DNA of 64,000 nucleotides from Larimichthys crocea. Taxonomy: Eukaryota; Chordata; Actinopteri; Sciaenidae. The stretch is taken from positions 12,635,711 through 12,699,710 of the forward strand of contig NC_040022.1 in the NCBI RefSeq assembly GCF_000972845.2, written 5' to 3'. A program made the translations under genes and the position numbers. Below the pieces are notes generated by a model. The model was not told the DNA's origin, made no database searches, and worked only from the letters and a program-made list of their open reading frames with translations. This document shows, one piece after another, positions 1 through 12,572 of this stretch (positions are counted from its first letter, which is position 1; every line of letters starts with the position of its first letter).

Positions 1-2221
1 CTTTACACTCGATGTCTTAAAAATTGCTTCTTCTTTGTCAAAATCTGGCACCTTCATTATTCACAATATGACTCAATATTGCCTCCACCTGCAGATTCTG
101 GCAAAGAGATGCCAAGAGACCTGAACCTCTACCTCCACCTTCCAGCTGCAGGTGCTACTGGAATTCTAATAGCAGCCTCGAGGCACTAGCCACAGGTAGA
201 CATGATGAGCAGGCTACAGAGATTTGGTTTACTTTTCACTTTTTACTCTACCTCCAAGACTTTTTCTCCATGTTCAAACATGTAGTCTTCAGGCCAAACC
301 ACGTGACCTCAAAAACTGAGAGGAGACTTTTTTAATTTTTTTTTTTTTTTCAGGAAATGCAAAATAATTCACACAACTGGTGTGAACTTTTGCATAAATC
401 ATCAGTTTTCATTCACTCAGACATTTCAGCAGTTCCACCTTGCATCCGTGTCTCATATATTTCAGCAGTTATACATGTTGTACAGTGCCTGAAACCACTG
501 AGTGATCATCAAAAGACTGATTGAAAGCACTTGATTAAAATAAAACAGCGATGGCTAATCTCAAAGTATGACCGTATTAGACCTACATAAAGTGTGGGGT
601 GCTATATTAACCAGTGCACTCCAAAGATCACTCCAGCACACACACAAACACAGCACGAGCAAGTTTCTTTCCGGACTGTAAAGCAGCAAATGAAAGCAGA
701 GTCCAAAGTGGTTTGACACACTGCAGTTTTCTGGACTCACGGCTTTCTTCACGTCAGCTGCTCCTTAAATTCATGCTGCAGATGCAAAAAGCCTGCTTAT
801 CTAAAAGTAAGGGGAAACAGCATTTGCTCCAAGTTACACATTAACACATGCTATTTTACTTAACTACTTAACACTTTTACTTAAATAAACCAAGACAATT
901 ATCTTGATCCTCTTACAGATAAACAGTAAATGTGTTGTATGTTATCTTGGATCAACAAAATCCTGAGGGAATTTCCTCAGAGCTCATGTTTCCACCATAA
1001 CGGATTCAAATTGGCACCTAGTGGCACTAATATCCAGCCCACTTCATTTAAACTCAATAGCTGAAAATACCACTGACAGTATAAAGAACGGACAGTCTTT
1101 TGTCTGGAGTGTGATGTGAAGAACTGCTTTGAAGCTCAAAATATGTAGAGCTGGCCGCTGCCATGTTGGCTGTCCTGCCTCTTCCGCCTGCCGACTAATC
1201 TAAAAATCGATGTGGATCATGAGGCTGAGGCAGGTTGAATGACACCTGGTCGCTGTAACAAGCCATCTGCTTAAACGCACCCACCTGTCAATCAAAGCGT
1301 CCACGCTCTTAATCCTGTATAACTTTAAGCCTTAATATAATGTGAACAGGTGAGTTGTATATAAATTCACTCTCAGTACAGTTGTCATGAACGAGGAAAT
1401 TAGCTACAGAGACCAAAACTGTTTTTTGTACCAGGCTGTAAACATGTTTATTTCTGCTGTGAAGTTGGACATTTGGACATGGGGACTTATGGAGACTGAC
1501 TCACTTCTGGAGCCAGCCTCAAGTGGACGACAAGAGGAACTGCAGTTTTTGAAACTTTCTCATTGGCTTCATTTCCCAGTCACGGAGGTTGGTACTTGCT
1601 TTAAACTTTCATGTGCTTGTAGACAAACATGCTTGAGACAGAAGAATAGCTTTTAGCTTTCACCTAGTTTGTAGCTTCCACTTCAACATTTCTGTAAAAA
1701 AAAAACTCACCAGACTCTACAAATACTTTGCACTTTAATTCAAAATGTATCACTTTACAACATACATACAAACAATAAATCATTTCTAGCTACCTCATGG
1801 CAACAACACTTACTATAGTGGTTCCTGTGTCCAACGCACCAGCCTTTGATTCATTATCACAATGAATGCAGGTATCATGTAATTCCTCATTGACCGGCCA
1901 TGCGTTACAGGTGGCTCTGCTTAACATTTGAAATAATCTCTGATGAAGTAGACAGCGTGTGTGCTTTTCCCCATTTTACAGTGCAGTGTTCTTATGAAAT
2001 AGATAATGTACATTCATATATGGCATCTATTAGATAGATTTAAATGTAGTAAAAATAGATTTGTTATATCATTCAGTCATTCTGATTGCATGAGACTGGC
2101 ATGTTTTTTTGTTTTTTTTTGCAAAATAAAGGCACAGCCCTTCACTCCTCGAGAGGCCAAATGGAAGGAGAAAGGTTGAGTGATTAAAAAATGCTCCTTC
2201 TAAAGCCCTCGCCATGTGCTG
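1..2221. other. Left flank and probable 3' UTR side of the tetraspanin gene
   Basis: I see no coding exon here. The part nearest 2221 is probably the 3' untranslated region of the minus-strand tetraspanin, but I found no clear polyadenylation signal to mark its end. Positions about 1140-1600 are a dispersed repeat whose first 200 bases occur again at the right edge of the window. Open frames in this stretch, such as one at 1387-1656, lie inside that repeat and show no protein family signature. Confidence 0.5.
1141..1600 (+). repeat. Dispersed repeat, copy 1 (second copy at 63803-64000)
   Basis: The segment 1141-1350 aligns by eye with 63803-64000 in the same orientation. Shared words include GCCATGTTGGC, CCCACCTGTCAA and CTTTAAGCCTTAATATAATG. 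Small substitutions and gaps separate the two, so they are diverged family members rather than a recent duplication. The copy here runs on to about 1600, while the other is cut by the window edge. I cannot name the family; it looks like a common teleost interspersed element. Confidence 0.75.
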
Positions 2222-5200
2222 TTAGGCACTCCTGGATTTTATTCTGCAGTACAGGATCATGGAGACAGCCATGGCACATATCTGCAATTCCAAAGCAATG
2301 TTAGTCAATGAGAACAGAATCCAAAGCACGTTTTTCATTATAATTAAGTGTTGACATCTGATAATAGATGCACTTTTATTATCTTACATTCATGCTTGAC
2401 ACAAATAATGAGTCATCAGATGCTGAATACAGCTTTATTTATCCTCTCTCTGTCTGATGCCCTTCAGCCTAATCTAAAGTAATCGAGATTTTGTAATCTA
2501 AAGAGAGCGATGAAGTCATACCTCCAGAGCTGCGATTCCTAGTGCCACTCCCACAATCACCACCGTGTTTTCATCAACCAGTTCCTTGATCTTTGGGAAG
2601 CAGCCAGTCGTCTGAAGGAAATAAAGAGCAGAATGGACATTTATTCATTCAAATTGGATTTGAACCATGCACAAGGATGTTTTTGTTGTTTCTGCTACTT
2701 CCAAAGCATAGACTGTACCATAGCCATTGTTTGGTTACACTGGTTGTAACTGTTTGAACAGCACTGTGGCGGGTACTGCTGGTTGTGGGTCTGATAATAT
2801 GGAGATCCCACGAAGTCTGATGAGTTGTAGAATCCACAACAGTTTAACTAATGTGGACACAGAGAGTTCATGTTACACAAAGAATCAATAAAATGGTGCG
2901 AGAGAATAAAACGTAGTTACATACTGTGCTCATTGTCGTATTCCACAGCCCCGTGATGTCAGGACTTTGTCCATAGTCCCTCTTGATGTTCGCGACTGCT
3001 GCTGTGCCTAACTTGGCAATCAAATCGTTTGCCTAGAATGGAAGCACATGTTAGCTTTTGAATCTAAGTACCACAAGGCAGCACTCGTGTTATGATATTA
3101 TGATAATTAGTTATCAGGTCTTTAGTTTACTTACCAATGGTCTGAATACCAAGATCACCACTGCTCCTGCAACCTCTGCTATGAAGACCAGCAGGACGAT
3201 GATAAAAAACTAGACAAAAGATCACAACATTTTATTTGACTTTTGTGTCACTGTATGAATTCTTCATCAGTCTAAAGCCACATTAAGTGCATTTCCTTCC
3301 ACACGTTTTTGATGTGTGCATTAAAAAAAATGGAAACAGACTTTACTTCAATCACAATGTTCATTTGTCACTAAAGAGACAAAAAGTAGTGGCAGATGAG
3401 AACATCAGATCTGTGAAGCCAGTGAGGAAATAAAGCAAACATAATTGCCACATTTTGCACCACATTTGGATCGAAACTATTGAAACTGTGCTCATGGCAA
3501 CAAGATAGTGTGCATCAATGACTGGTCCTAAAAGTTTAAGGTAGCCTCTTTTGAAAAGTTATTATTATTATTCATCTTTAGATAAGAAGATTATTGCCAC
3601 TCTCATGTCCGTACAGTATATGAACCCACCACCAGTTTGTCAACAACATATTATGAAAGAGTTCATGGGATAAAGAAGTTGTGTAAAATATGGTCAGAAT
3701 TAAAGTTCATAAATGTATAGATATTAAAAAAACTAAACAGAATATCAGTGTTGCCACTTTGTCCTGTGAGTATATATATATATTTATTGTGTTGTAGACA
3801 TATCTACTGATATTAGCATGCTAACTGACTAGTTGCATAGCAGACTCACTGTTGACCACCAATGAATATCCCACAAGTCGATCCCTATCTGACTGTTTAT
3901 ACAGGAAACATGCAAAGATGAGGAAGCAAACAACTCTCTGAATTTTACAGGGACTTGTCACATAAGGTAACACAAGTTAAGTGCATCTGCTTAGTTTGAC
4001 CCAAGTGTTGCAATGAAAAGAATGAAGGTGCAGAAAGAATGCAGGTTTAAGGCACTTCCGTGTCTAACCCGAACCCACTTCACAGACACGGAAGCTCTGT
4101 CCTCTAACTATATATTATCTCATCTGTTCTCATTCTATCTCATTTGTTTATTATCTTACATGCTAGAGACATGTAGTCTGCTGCTCAACAGGTCTTGACA
4201 AACATTAAACCTAGGCTATAATAACTTTTAAAATATGCCGGAACACTTTAGAATGATGATTATGATTTTATGTGATTGCGTACTACAGATGTACCCTAAA
4301 TGGTATTGATCTTTTCATTAAACTCGTAGTGAAGAAGCAGACAACAACCTACCAGCAGCAGCATGCACTTGGATTCTTTGACAGCTCCACAGCAGCCTAG
4401 AAAGCCAATGATGAGCAGCAGTGCTCCTATAGCGATCAGCAGGTAGCCCACATTGAGCACCTGACTGAGCTCTGATGGAGCATTTTCAATTTTTCCAAGA
4501 AAATTGAGGATGGAGCCGCTGTCCACCTTCACCCAGATCCCAACACCCAGGATGGCAGCACCCGCCAACTGAGGGAGAATGGCAGGAAGAGAGGAGAAGT
4601 GGAGAAACAGGTAAGAATTAAAGGTAAACCTTAACACATCGAGGCCAGGCCATATAATGGGGAGTACCACACACCGCCTATGAAACAGACACGGACATTT
4701 ACCAAGCTAGGATGGTCTAGTGAGTAGTGAGTGGCATTATGGGAATTATGGGATGACTAAAAGACATCAAAGATATAAAGCTATACTGTACATCCATCTG
4801 CAGCTTTTGATTTGACTGTCTGTTTAACCAGTCCAACTTTATGAACGTGCAATACTACATCGCTTTGAAACAACATTGTGCAGCCATAAAATAACATAAT
4901 AAATGATGTTGATGCTTCATTGACTTGTCTCTCATTCTTTTGTCTGTTCTCACACTATGTAACTTTGGGCTCCAGGTTGGGAGAAGTACGTAACGCTTTA
5001 ACACTGAGGGCAACAAATCACAAAAATATCTAAATAAATTTTAAAAAGTTGCTTTAAAAGTGTTTTAAATGAGTTTTAAATACTCATATTGAAATGGTGG
5101 AAGATTTGCACAGCTAGCTCAAACAGAGAGTATATTTTACGTTTTGATTCTTCAAATCAGATTCAGTCTCGCAGGTGTTCGGGTCGTCACTTCGCACTTT

Positions 5201-5391
5201 GCTTGCATATTTTCCAACATTTGTCACACTGCAACCTTTCTTCATACAGGAGATGTCAAAAAGGTCAAAGTGACAGCATTTTCTCAGCAAAATCAAATCA
5301 TTTGAAGTATTTCTAACGAAACGTTCAAACTTACAAAGATAATGCCATTGAAGACAAACATCATGAACTTGAGGAATCCAAAACATCCCAT
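2222..5391 (-). CDS. tspan1: Tetraspanin, TSPAN1/TSPAN16-like
   Basis: Seven coding exons on the minus strand: 5391-5335, 4568-4353, 3209-3135, 3032-2925, 2847-2719, 2611-2522, 2281-2222. They join in frame to 244 residues, a normal tetraspanin length. The protein has four membrane segments. A GFLGCCGA motif ends TM2 and KESKC opens the TM3 side. The large outer loop, about residues 113-208, carries the family-defining CCG (155-157), a second CC pair (181-182) and a later Cys (199). Tetraspanins organise membrane microdomains with integrins and other partners. Residues resemble TSPAN1 (MMxxFN start, WNTTM, NCCGF), but in mammals the tetraspanin next to RAB3D/EPOR is TSPAN16, so orthology is open. 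A noncoding exon ends at 7682, and the exon carrying the ATG starts at 5412. Confidence 0.9.
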
Positions 5392-5411
5392 TTTTGCTGC
5401 TGACTGTTCGA

Positions 5412-7860
5412 CCTATAGAAGAGGCAAAGGGAAGAGAAGACGTTACTCAGCATCAGTCAACAAATACAATTCAGAATTCTGTTGTGTTCATTTTACAGAG
5501 TGCCACATTAGAATTTTATATGGCATTTTTTACTTTAAATACTCATTTGCACACACGTCACACTCAAGTGCACTCAAAAAAAATAAAATGTTGACTTTAA
5601 TTAAATTTATTCAAGCCAACAGGTTCCATGTAATTAAGTTATTAAGTTATTTAAACTCAAAAATGTTATGTTAGGGGTTCAATTACATAACACAAATAAC
5701 TTCAACTTCGTCAACATTTCATTTTTTGGAGTGTGGTCGCAGATACAGGTCCCTGGACTGTAAGCGAGCACGCGACCTGCTGCCATAGCATCTCTTAACA
5801 AGGCACCCTGGTGACTGGCATGTGCGGAGAGCTATAGGTATGGATTAATAAAAGGTGACTGGTATTGAATGTTTAGTTTTGTGGTTATGTTGTATCTGTG
5901 TATTTATGTATGTCTGTGTATCTGTACAAAGCCTTTGTACAGACTGAGGCAACAATAAAGACAATAAAGTATCTATCTATGTGCACGCCATTAGTCACTG
6001 TGTGTTTCACTAAGCCATCATGTGCTGCCAATTAGGTGACAAATTAACAGTGGGACTGTCCCTTTTCCTCTGTGAGGTGGATGGCAGAAGAGGAGGAGGA
6101 GGGGGCGGGGGTCAAACACCTGCTTCTTTCCCAACTAGTCACCTTTTATCCTTTGTGAGGTAATAACTAATCTTTCTCTAAACACTCAAAGTGCCCTGAG
6201 CAGTTCCTTTACTCTCTTAAGGACATGTACTGTACACATATCACATTGCACTGAACCCTGGGCTTTGTTTAGTTTAGAGTTAATGGGAGTATAGAGGTGA
6301 CGATTGAGGAAGTATTCCTCTCTGTATGATCTGAGAAAGTATTTTAATAAGCCACTGAGATGTAGATGAGCCAAAGTCTGCGAATTACATGCTTTCTGTT
6401 TTTCCCCTCTTTGCATGAAATGCAGAACATCTACATACATGAAAATTGTGACATTTAAGCCCAATGTGGTTGAAGCAACACAGACACACAGCACAAAAAC
6501 TACAGTGTGCGTATTTGCATAGAAAATTCTGTGGCCAGCCAGCTTGGCCATCACACGCCAGCACTCTGGAAGAGTCAGACTCCGATGTTCATGCCACACA
6601 CACACGTTCCCTTTAGCGGTTTTTTTCACAAGTACACACACACAAACGTGTAGTATTTATCTTCCCTTGCTATTTTGACTCACAAACACAGACACATACA
6701 CAGACACAGACACACACACACACACACACACAGACACACACACACACAGACTGTTTATCTCCAAATCTTCTCCTCCCACCCCCCTTTACAACCTCTACTG
6801 TTCTCCAAGATTGTCACTTCCAAATGTGTGTGTGTGTGTGTGTGTAGACCTCCTAGATGGGGAACAGTGCCTTTTGTGTAGCGTGACAAAACAGACAAAT
6901 TGTTATCCCCAGTGACAATGACTGAGCAGAACCCTATTGTGTATAGCACCAGGCTGAGAGCTGAGGAGTGGGATATCCCTCGTGGCCTTTTTCTCACTAC
7001 GATTTCATCCTTTTCTACTGCGGCCTTTAAAGTTATTTCCATTCTCTCACACCTTTCACAGATGTCTGCTGAGACAAACATGAAATGTAACACCAGACAA
7101 CAGGAAGTGGCTTGTCAGCTCTTGGTGTTAAAGCTGGTGATCATCAAGTTAATCATACATAAGAGGGGGAGGATGTCCTCAGAAACATAATGAGTTGGTC
7201 GCCTTGACTCCTCCAAACTCCTTCTATCTAATGACTCCTGAGATTTCCACTTCCTTGTGGTCAATGATTGTACTCAAGTATCAAGAAGTCCGCCCAGTGA
7301 TGTATTAACAAGCTACGAATCACATGCGGGTCTCAGAGACTGAGAAAGGATGTGGTGCGCACATCCATCCATGTCTGAAGGTGTCATATCAAGCGCCCTC
7401 TTGCATGTGTTTTATATGTGAGCAGATACACAGGTCTGCATATGCTGGCATCAACAAAACGTCTGAATCATCTGACCAACTTCTATGAAAAACAAAGTCA
7501 AAGGACGCCATTGAATGGAATAATTGCAGGCAGGTCTCAGGAGACAAAGGATCATTGTTGGATGGATCCCTCCCTGGGTTGGTATGGTGTTTGAAAAATA
7601 ACAAAAAGACTCCGAACTCACACAGATGCCAACATGTAACTTAAAATCACACTCAGTCAAAGTGAAAGTTCTTCACCTTACCTTTCACAGGAAATACTCC
7701 TTCACCGTGGTGATGGATGCTGCTGTTGCGGGAACAGACTGGCTGTGAGATAACAGCAGGACAGGAGTGTATTATTCTTCTGTGCTCTGAATATGACCCA
7801 CAATACTCTCTCTGTGTGTCCTGCTTCCTGTCACTCTCTCGTTCTGCTCGATGTGAGTGA
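5412..7860 (-). other. 5' UTR intron and first exon of the tetraspanin gene
   Basis: A good acceptor lies just upstream of 5412 and a donor (AAG|GTAAGG, minus strand) follows 7682, so a noncoding first exon probably covers about 7682-7860. Its 5' end is not visible. The intron holds a LINE-type 3' end near 5920-5980 with AATAAAG and TATCTATCTAT, a CA repeat at 6700-6748 and a TG run near 6824-6845. Long open frames at 6186-6641 and 6675-7190 run through these repeats and are not supported as genes. Confidence 0.55.
6700..6748. repeat. CA microsatellite
   Basis: A short, slightly interrupted (CA)n run in the 5' UTR intron of the tetraspanin gene. A GT run follows near 6824-6845, so the two could fold back on each other. 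Confidence 0.9.
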
Positions 7861-8690
7861 CTTTTTTCAGCTTTCAGCTTTTATTTTAAGGCTGCCGGCC
7901 GGTTATGAGCACTTGGTGAGGGAGGAGGGGAGGAGCAGGTGGGAGTGACCAAAGCTGGCTGGGTAATAACACACATCACCATGGAGTTAGTCTGGTCACT
8001 CCTGAGGGAGGGAAGAAGGGGAGGAGAGATCACCTGTGTGGAGTCACAGCAGCCTCACATATGTGCCTCTGTTCCGAGGTGTTCGTTTCAGTCCAGACAG
8101 TAAACATGACAAAACAATGCGAGCATCTGTGATTACAGTCACTTAGAATGGACTTCAATCTCAAACCTTTGTGTCCGCAGTGAAATAGTGAACAAAGCAG
8201 CAAATTAATAACTGGATTCTACTCATGTGATGTGTCCCACTCTGGTTTCTACAGCAAGCTCAAAGCACATGCAAATTACAAAAGATAAGCAAATAAAGAA
8301 AACAGTTTCATCAACCTGATGACACATGCACAGCATTTTGGAAACACAACACACACACCACAAACACATTTTTTTTTATCAACAACAGATCACATGAGCT
8401 CAAATGTAAAAGCTGTTGCTCAGAGCGATGAACCCGCAGAGACCAGACGCTGCAGCTCCCTTCACCTTCACATTCACTGTACCGAGGGAGAAGTGTGTGT
8501 GTCACAGCTCAGTGTTTGAGCTTAAAGCTCTTTTTTTCCTTTTTACTGCTATTACATGTTTTATTGTTATTTTTAAGAAACAGAACAGGACAACACGGGG
8601 AAAACAAAACTGGAAATACAGGACAATGATAAAAGTCTGCCCAGAAAACAACAGCACAGACTGACATTGTTTGTCAGGTGTTGCTTTGTA

Positions 8691-8732
<42 letters not shown>
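8691..8732. repeat. TG microsatellite
   Basis: About 20 copies of TG with one early GC interruption. The CA/TG frames on both strands create spurious open reading frames in this area. Confidence 0.95.
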
Positions 8733-8734
<2 letters not shown>

Positions 8735-9908
8735 GGTGGATGACAGTGAAAAAGAATAAAAAAAGCAAAAGATGGCTGCGAGCCAACAAGAGCGGAAAAA
8801 TGAAAAGTAAATAAATGAAAAGAAAAGGAAAAAAAGAAAGCTGAGTCTGAGACTAATGCTGATGGTCAGCCTCATTTCTGGCCACAACATTCAACTTTGG
8901 AGTGAAAAAGCTCAGATAAAAACTCTGTGAGCCCCTGCTGAGCAGCAAACAGCACACAGACACATTAAGTCTTAACACAGAGGAGCATTTAGCAGCATGA
9001 GCAGCTGAGAGGAAGTGGACAGAAGCACAACAATACATGAGGTGATAATGTCAGTGTTGCTTCTGCTCTTAAGAAAAAAATTAAGTACAGAGAAATCAAA
9101 ATGAATAAATGCAAATGACTGATAATAGTTGTGTATAAACTGTTTTTCAGCTACTTGGAACAAGATCCATTAAGCAGCTTTCTATCATATCAGTCTTTCT
9201 CAGCACATGGATTTTGCTGTATTGTCATAAGATTGTAGATCATAGATATTACTGACTTTAATATCACTTTTTGACACACTTGAGCTGACTGAACGACCAT
9301 TCATGCTGGCAGGGTGTGTCTCTCTGCGGCAGGGTCAAATAAAAGATGCTGTTTACCTTGATGACGTGTACAAGGCGTGCTGATTTGCACAAACCATTCT
9401 AGAGAAGAATGCTCTCTTTAATGATTAGCCAGACAAACAAGGGGATGCTCAACCTCATTCAAAACACAACAGGTCTCATGTGTGCATGCAAAAATATAAC
9501 TCCAGTAGTCAAATCATCTCCAGGGCAAAACTCTACCTTTTCACCACCTAGATATATGTATATATATCCTCACCTGCCTACTGACGACAATAAAGAGCTT
9601 TCAGGTTTTCTAATGTGTTTGTCTGTGTGTTTTGTGTCCAGGCTGGGTGTAGGGCTGTTCTCTTTCCTTTTATTATGACTTGCACTTTCTTGCATTATGA
9701 CTGTGGCCCCCATGTTAAACATAAACATGTTTACAGCCCACCTCAGGTCCCCCCACACTCTAGCCTTTTGACCACTTTCAGATTAATTGGGAGCTGGCAG
9801 GGACAGGACTGCCAAGATGGCAATGACCAGAGCTACCACACTGAGCTTCACAACGGCTCTTCAGGAACCAGACGGTGACGTCACCAAAACTATTTACAGA
9901 GACTAGGT

Positions 9909-10040
9909 CCATGTATTATACAGTCTGTGGTGAATGTCACAGAGACTATCCATGTTTTATACAGTCTGTGGGGGACGTCCCAAAGACTACGTCCATGTTT
10001 TATACAGTCTGTAGAGGATGTCATGGAGACTACTTCCATG
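9909..10040. repeat. 41-43 bp tandem repeat, about 3 copies
   Basis: Units begin CCATGTATTATACAGTCTGT at 9909 and recur at 9950, 9993 and, partly, 10036. Spacing is 41, 43 and 43 bases. Each unit also contains a diverged GTC(A/C)C...GAGACTA segment. A decayed copy may precede 9909. The core resembles a tandem word frequent in teleost introns. No coding role is apparent. Confidence 0.85.
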
Positions 10041-10204
10041 TCGTGTCTCTTATGTTGGTTTTACTTGCAATGAAATGCCAACAGAACTAAAATTAGCGCT
10101 GCAGACTTTGGCGTCATATTTCTTACAATGTGTTGTTTGCTTCATCTGAATGTGACAATCATTTTACACGTAACAAAGGAAGTGACTAACTCAACTTCAA
10201 GAGA

Positions 10205-10410
10205 ATGATAACTGTACTTATATGGCGCCTTTCTAGTCTTACGCCCACTCAAAGCGCTATTACACTACATATCTCATTCACACACTGATGGCACAGTTCA
10301 GGGGTTCAGTATCTTGCCCAAGGACATGCAGACTAGAAGAGCCGGGGATCAAACCAACAATCATCTGATTAGTGGATGACCTGCTCTACCTCCTGAGCCA
10401 CAGCCGGAGG
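10205..10410 (+). repeat. Teleost dispersed repeat (related copy at 39580-39785)
   Basis: Contains CACTCAAAGCGCTATTACAC, CACACACTGATGGCA, CTTGCCCAAGGACA, GAGCCGGGGATCAAACCA and CTACCTCCTGAGCCA in that order. The second half of this set recurs at 39580-39785. This word order is familiar from a widespread fish interspersed repeat, but I cannot name the family safely. Confidence 0.7.
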
Positions 10411-12572
10411 ACAGATGAAAGCAGCAGAATACAGATGATCAATCATAGCATGTTAATGGCAATGTGGCATTTTGTTATTAAATTAAAAATGATTTAATTC
10501 TTAAATTATTACATATTCAAATGAATCATCAAAATGAACTTTATATTCAGTAACATTTCACTCTTCATATACAAAATTGAGCTCTTAATCATGACTTATC
10601 TTCAAACAACATTCAGCTAACTGAAAGGCTTCAGTGTCATGTGAAGTCATTTTATGACTCTTACCGTCCATGCACACCCACCCTTTTTAACAAACACATA
10701 CACACTGTTGAGCGCATTACGCTGGAGGTGAGAACACGCTACATATTATTAACCAGTGACAAACAAATGCCTTCCACAAAAAGATACAATACAAATACGA
10801 GTCATATTCTCATTTTAGAGATTCGTTAGTCAACAAAACTGGCAGAGGCAGAGGAAAAAGTGCATTTGCTTAGGAAACTAAAACGCAGGCAAAACACGAG
10901 AACACAAGTGGACTGAGGTGAACCTTCCTGAGAAATTGTCACATTAAACTCACAGGACTTTTTCATCGGTGCCTGTGAGTCAGGACACTGGGGTGACGAG
11001 AGCAGATGTGTAGGAAAAGGAAAGATCGAGACTCGGTGGCCTACACAACAGATGCTCAGTTTTAGAATGACAGAAATAGAATGTCAGTATACAGGCATTG
11101 TAACAACAACAGCTCACACCTCAGTGAGGTCAATTACACAGCCTTAATTAGAACACACGTATGTAACGGTATCTAAATATTTACCAACCACAATATGTCA
11201 TCAACAAGCTGTCTTGGTGTCATATTTAAGTCACACTTCATTTTTTCATGGACCGTACCAGACTTCTGTCTGTTTTAACTCATTAAATACAAACAATGTG
11301 CCCTTTAATCACCAAAGAAAAAATGTTTCATGGAAAATATTGTAAGTGACCGTTCAGTGAACCCCCCTTTAGATACTCTTGCTGTGATAAATCTGACTGA
11401 TTTTTAGGTCCTTCATTTCAGACAGAGGTAGAAAAAAAAGCCGCCTTCTCATTTCTAACCTGCAACTGTGTGTTTATCATCATTATTAGAAGCTAGCTAG
11501 CTAGCTAACTAAGCTACAGTTGGCTGAAATGCGGCATTATTTGAGTTTTGAATGTTTTAAACAGACTCGCATTAAAATGAGGACGTCATAAAACGATTCA
11601 CATGAACTTCGCAGCTACAAAGGTGAAAAGACTGAGGCTAAAGCTAAAAGTCTCAGACAAAAAGAGATGGTTATAAATGAATAGTATTATTTTTTGTTTT
11701 GCAGTGGAGAGCTGGTTGCTCCTATTATTTTAAATATGATAAAGAAACATATGTTCAGACTCTTTTTGTTCTAAAGTAACTCTGAACATTAGCTTCTTAG
11801 CTTATACATGTTTTATTTGGATTCCTATGTTTAAAGGGGATGTTTCACTTATATTAGAAGAGAACAGGGTTTTAAGGGGAACTGAGTTTGGTGAAGTTGA
11901 CTCCGCTCGAGCTGGAGTTGCTGGAATGTAAAACTTCATCACAAAATTAGCAGGTAGCCGGACTTAGCCACTAATGTTAGCCTCACCCTAGACGAGCGGC
12001 TCCCGCACAGCAGGGAGACATTACAGTGGCTGTGCTAATATCAACCATAACCTGTAACACCATCAAATAATATGGCATGAAATACTGCTACCACTGGAAG
12101 CAATGTTGGGTTACAAAGGCAGGTAATAAACTAATTAACAGCCATGCTACATTAGAGCAGATAACACGCTGTTTCATCCATTTTATACTTTTGTCTCTCT
12201 CACAGCCACGCAGCCCACGTCATCATAAAGAGAATGCACCAAAGCTGTGTGTAGTTATGGTCATGAAGCTATGGGGGTTTAACAAATGGTCAATTAGACA
12301 TCATTAATCAATCGTGGATTCAGCTTTTCTTTCCTGCTTATAGCAAATATGTTCAAAAGCCATGTTTGGGCCCTGCACTGTGTTCTGCACAGCTATTAGA
12401 CTGGCCCACTTCATCCACTGCATGTGTGTTCACAGGTGATGTTCATATCATCCTGGACATGACAGCCAACACAACAAAGGAAAGTCTGTCTCTTCACTAG
12501 AAGTCTTCCTTGGGTTGTCCAGGGGCCAACCTGTATACTTGTTCAGCTTCCTAACTCCGGTGTCTGGGTGCC

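Larger units (their letters stand above)
7870..12572. other. Intergenic region between the tetraspanin and znf653
   Basis: No coding exon seen. The right part is probably the znf653 3' untranslated region. Recognisable content is a TG microsatellite at 8691-8732, a 41-43 bp tandem repeat at 9909-10040, a dispersed repeat at 10205-10410 and a short GCTA run near 11490-11510. Composition is A+T rich and the remaining frames are short. Confidence 0.6.

Noticed and set aside
1387..1656. Open frame of 89 codons on the plus strand
   Set aside because: Lies inside a dispersed repeat and shows no protein family signature.
6186..6641. Open frame of 151 codons on the minus strand in the tetraspanin 5' intron
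   Set aside because: No recognisable domain, runs through CA-rich sequence and lies in an intron with no splice support.
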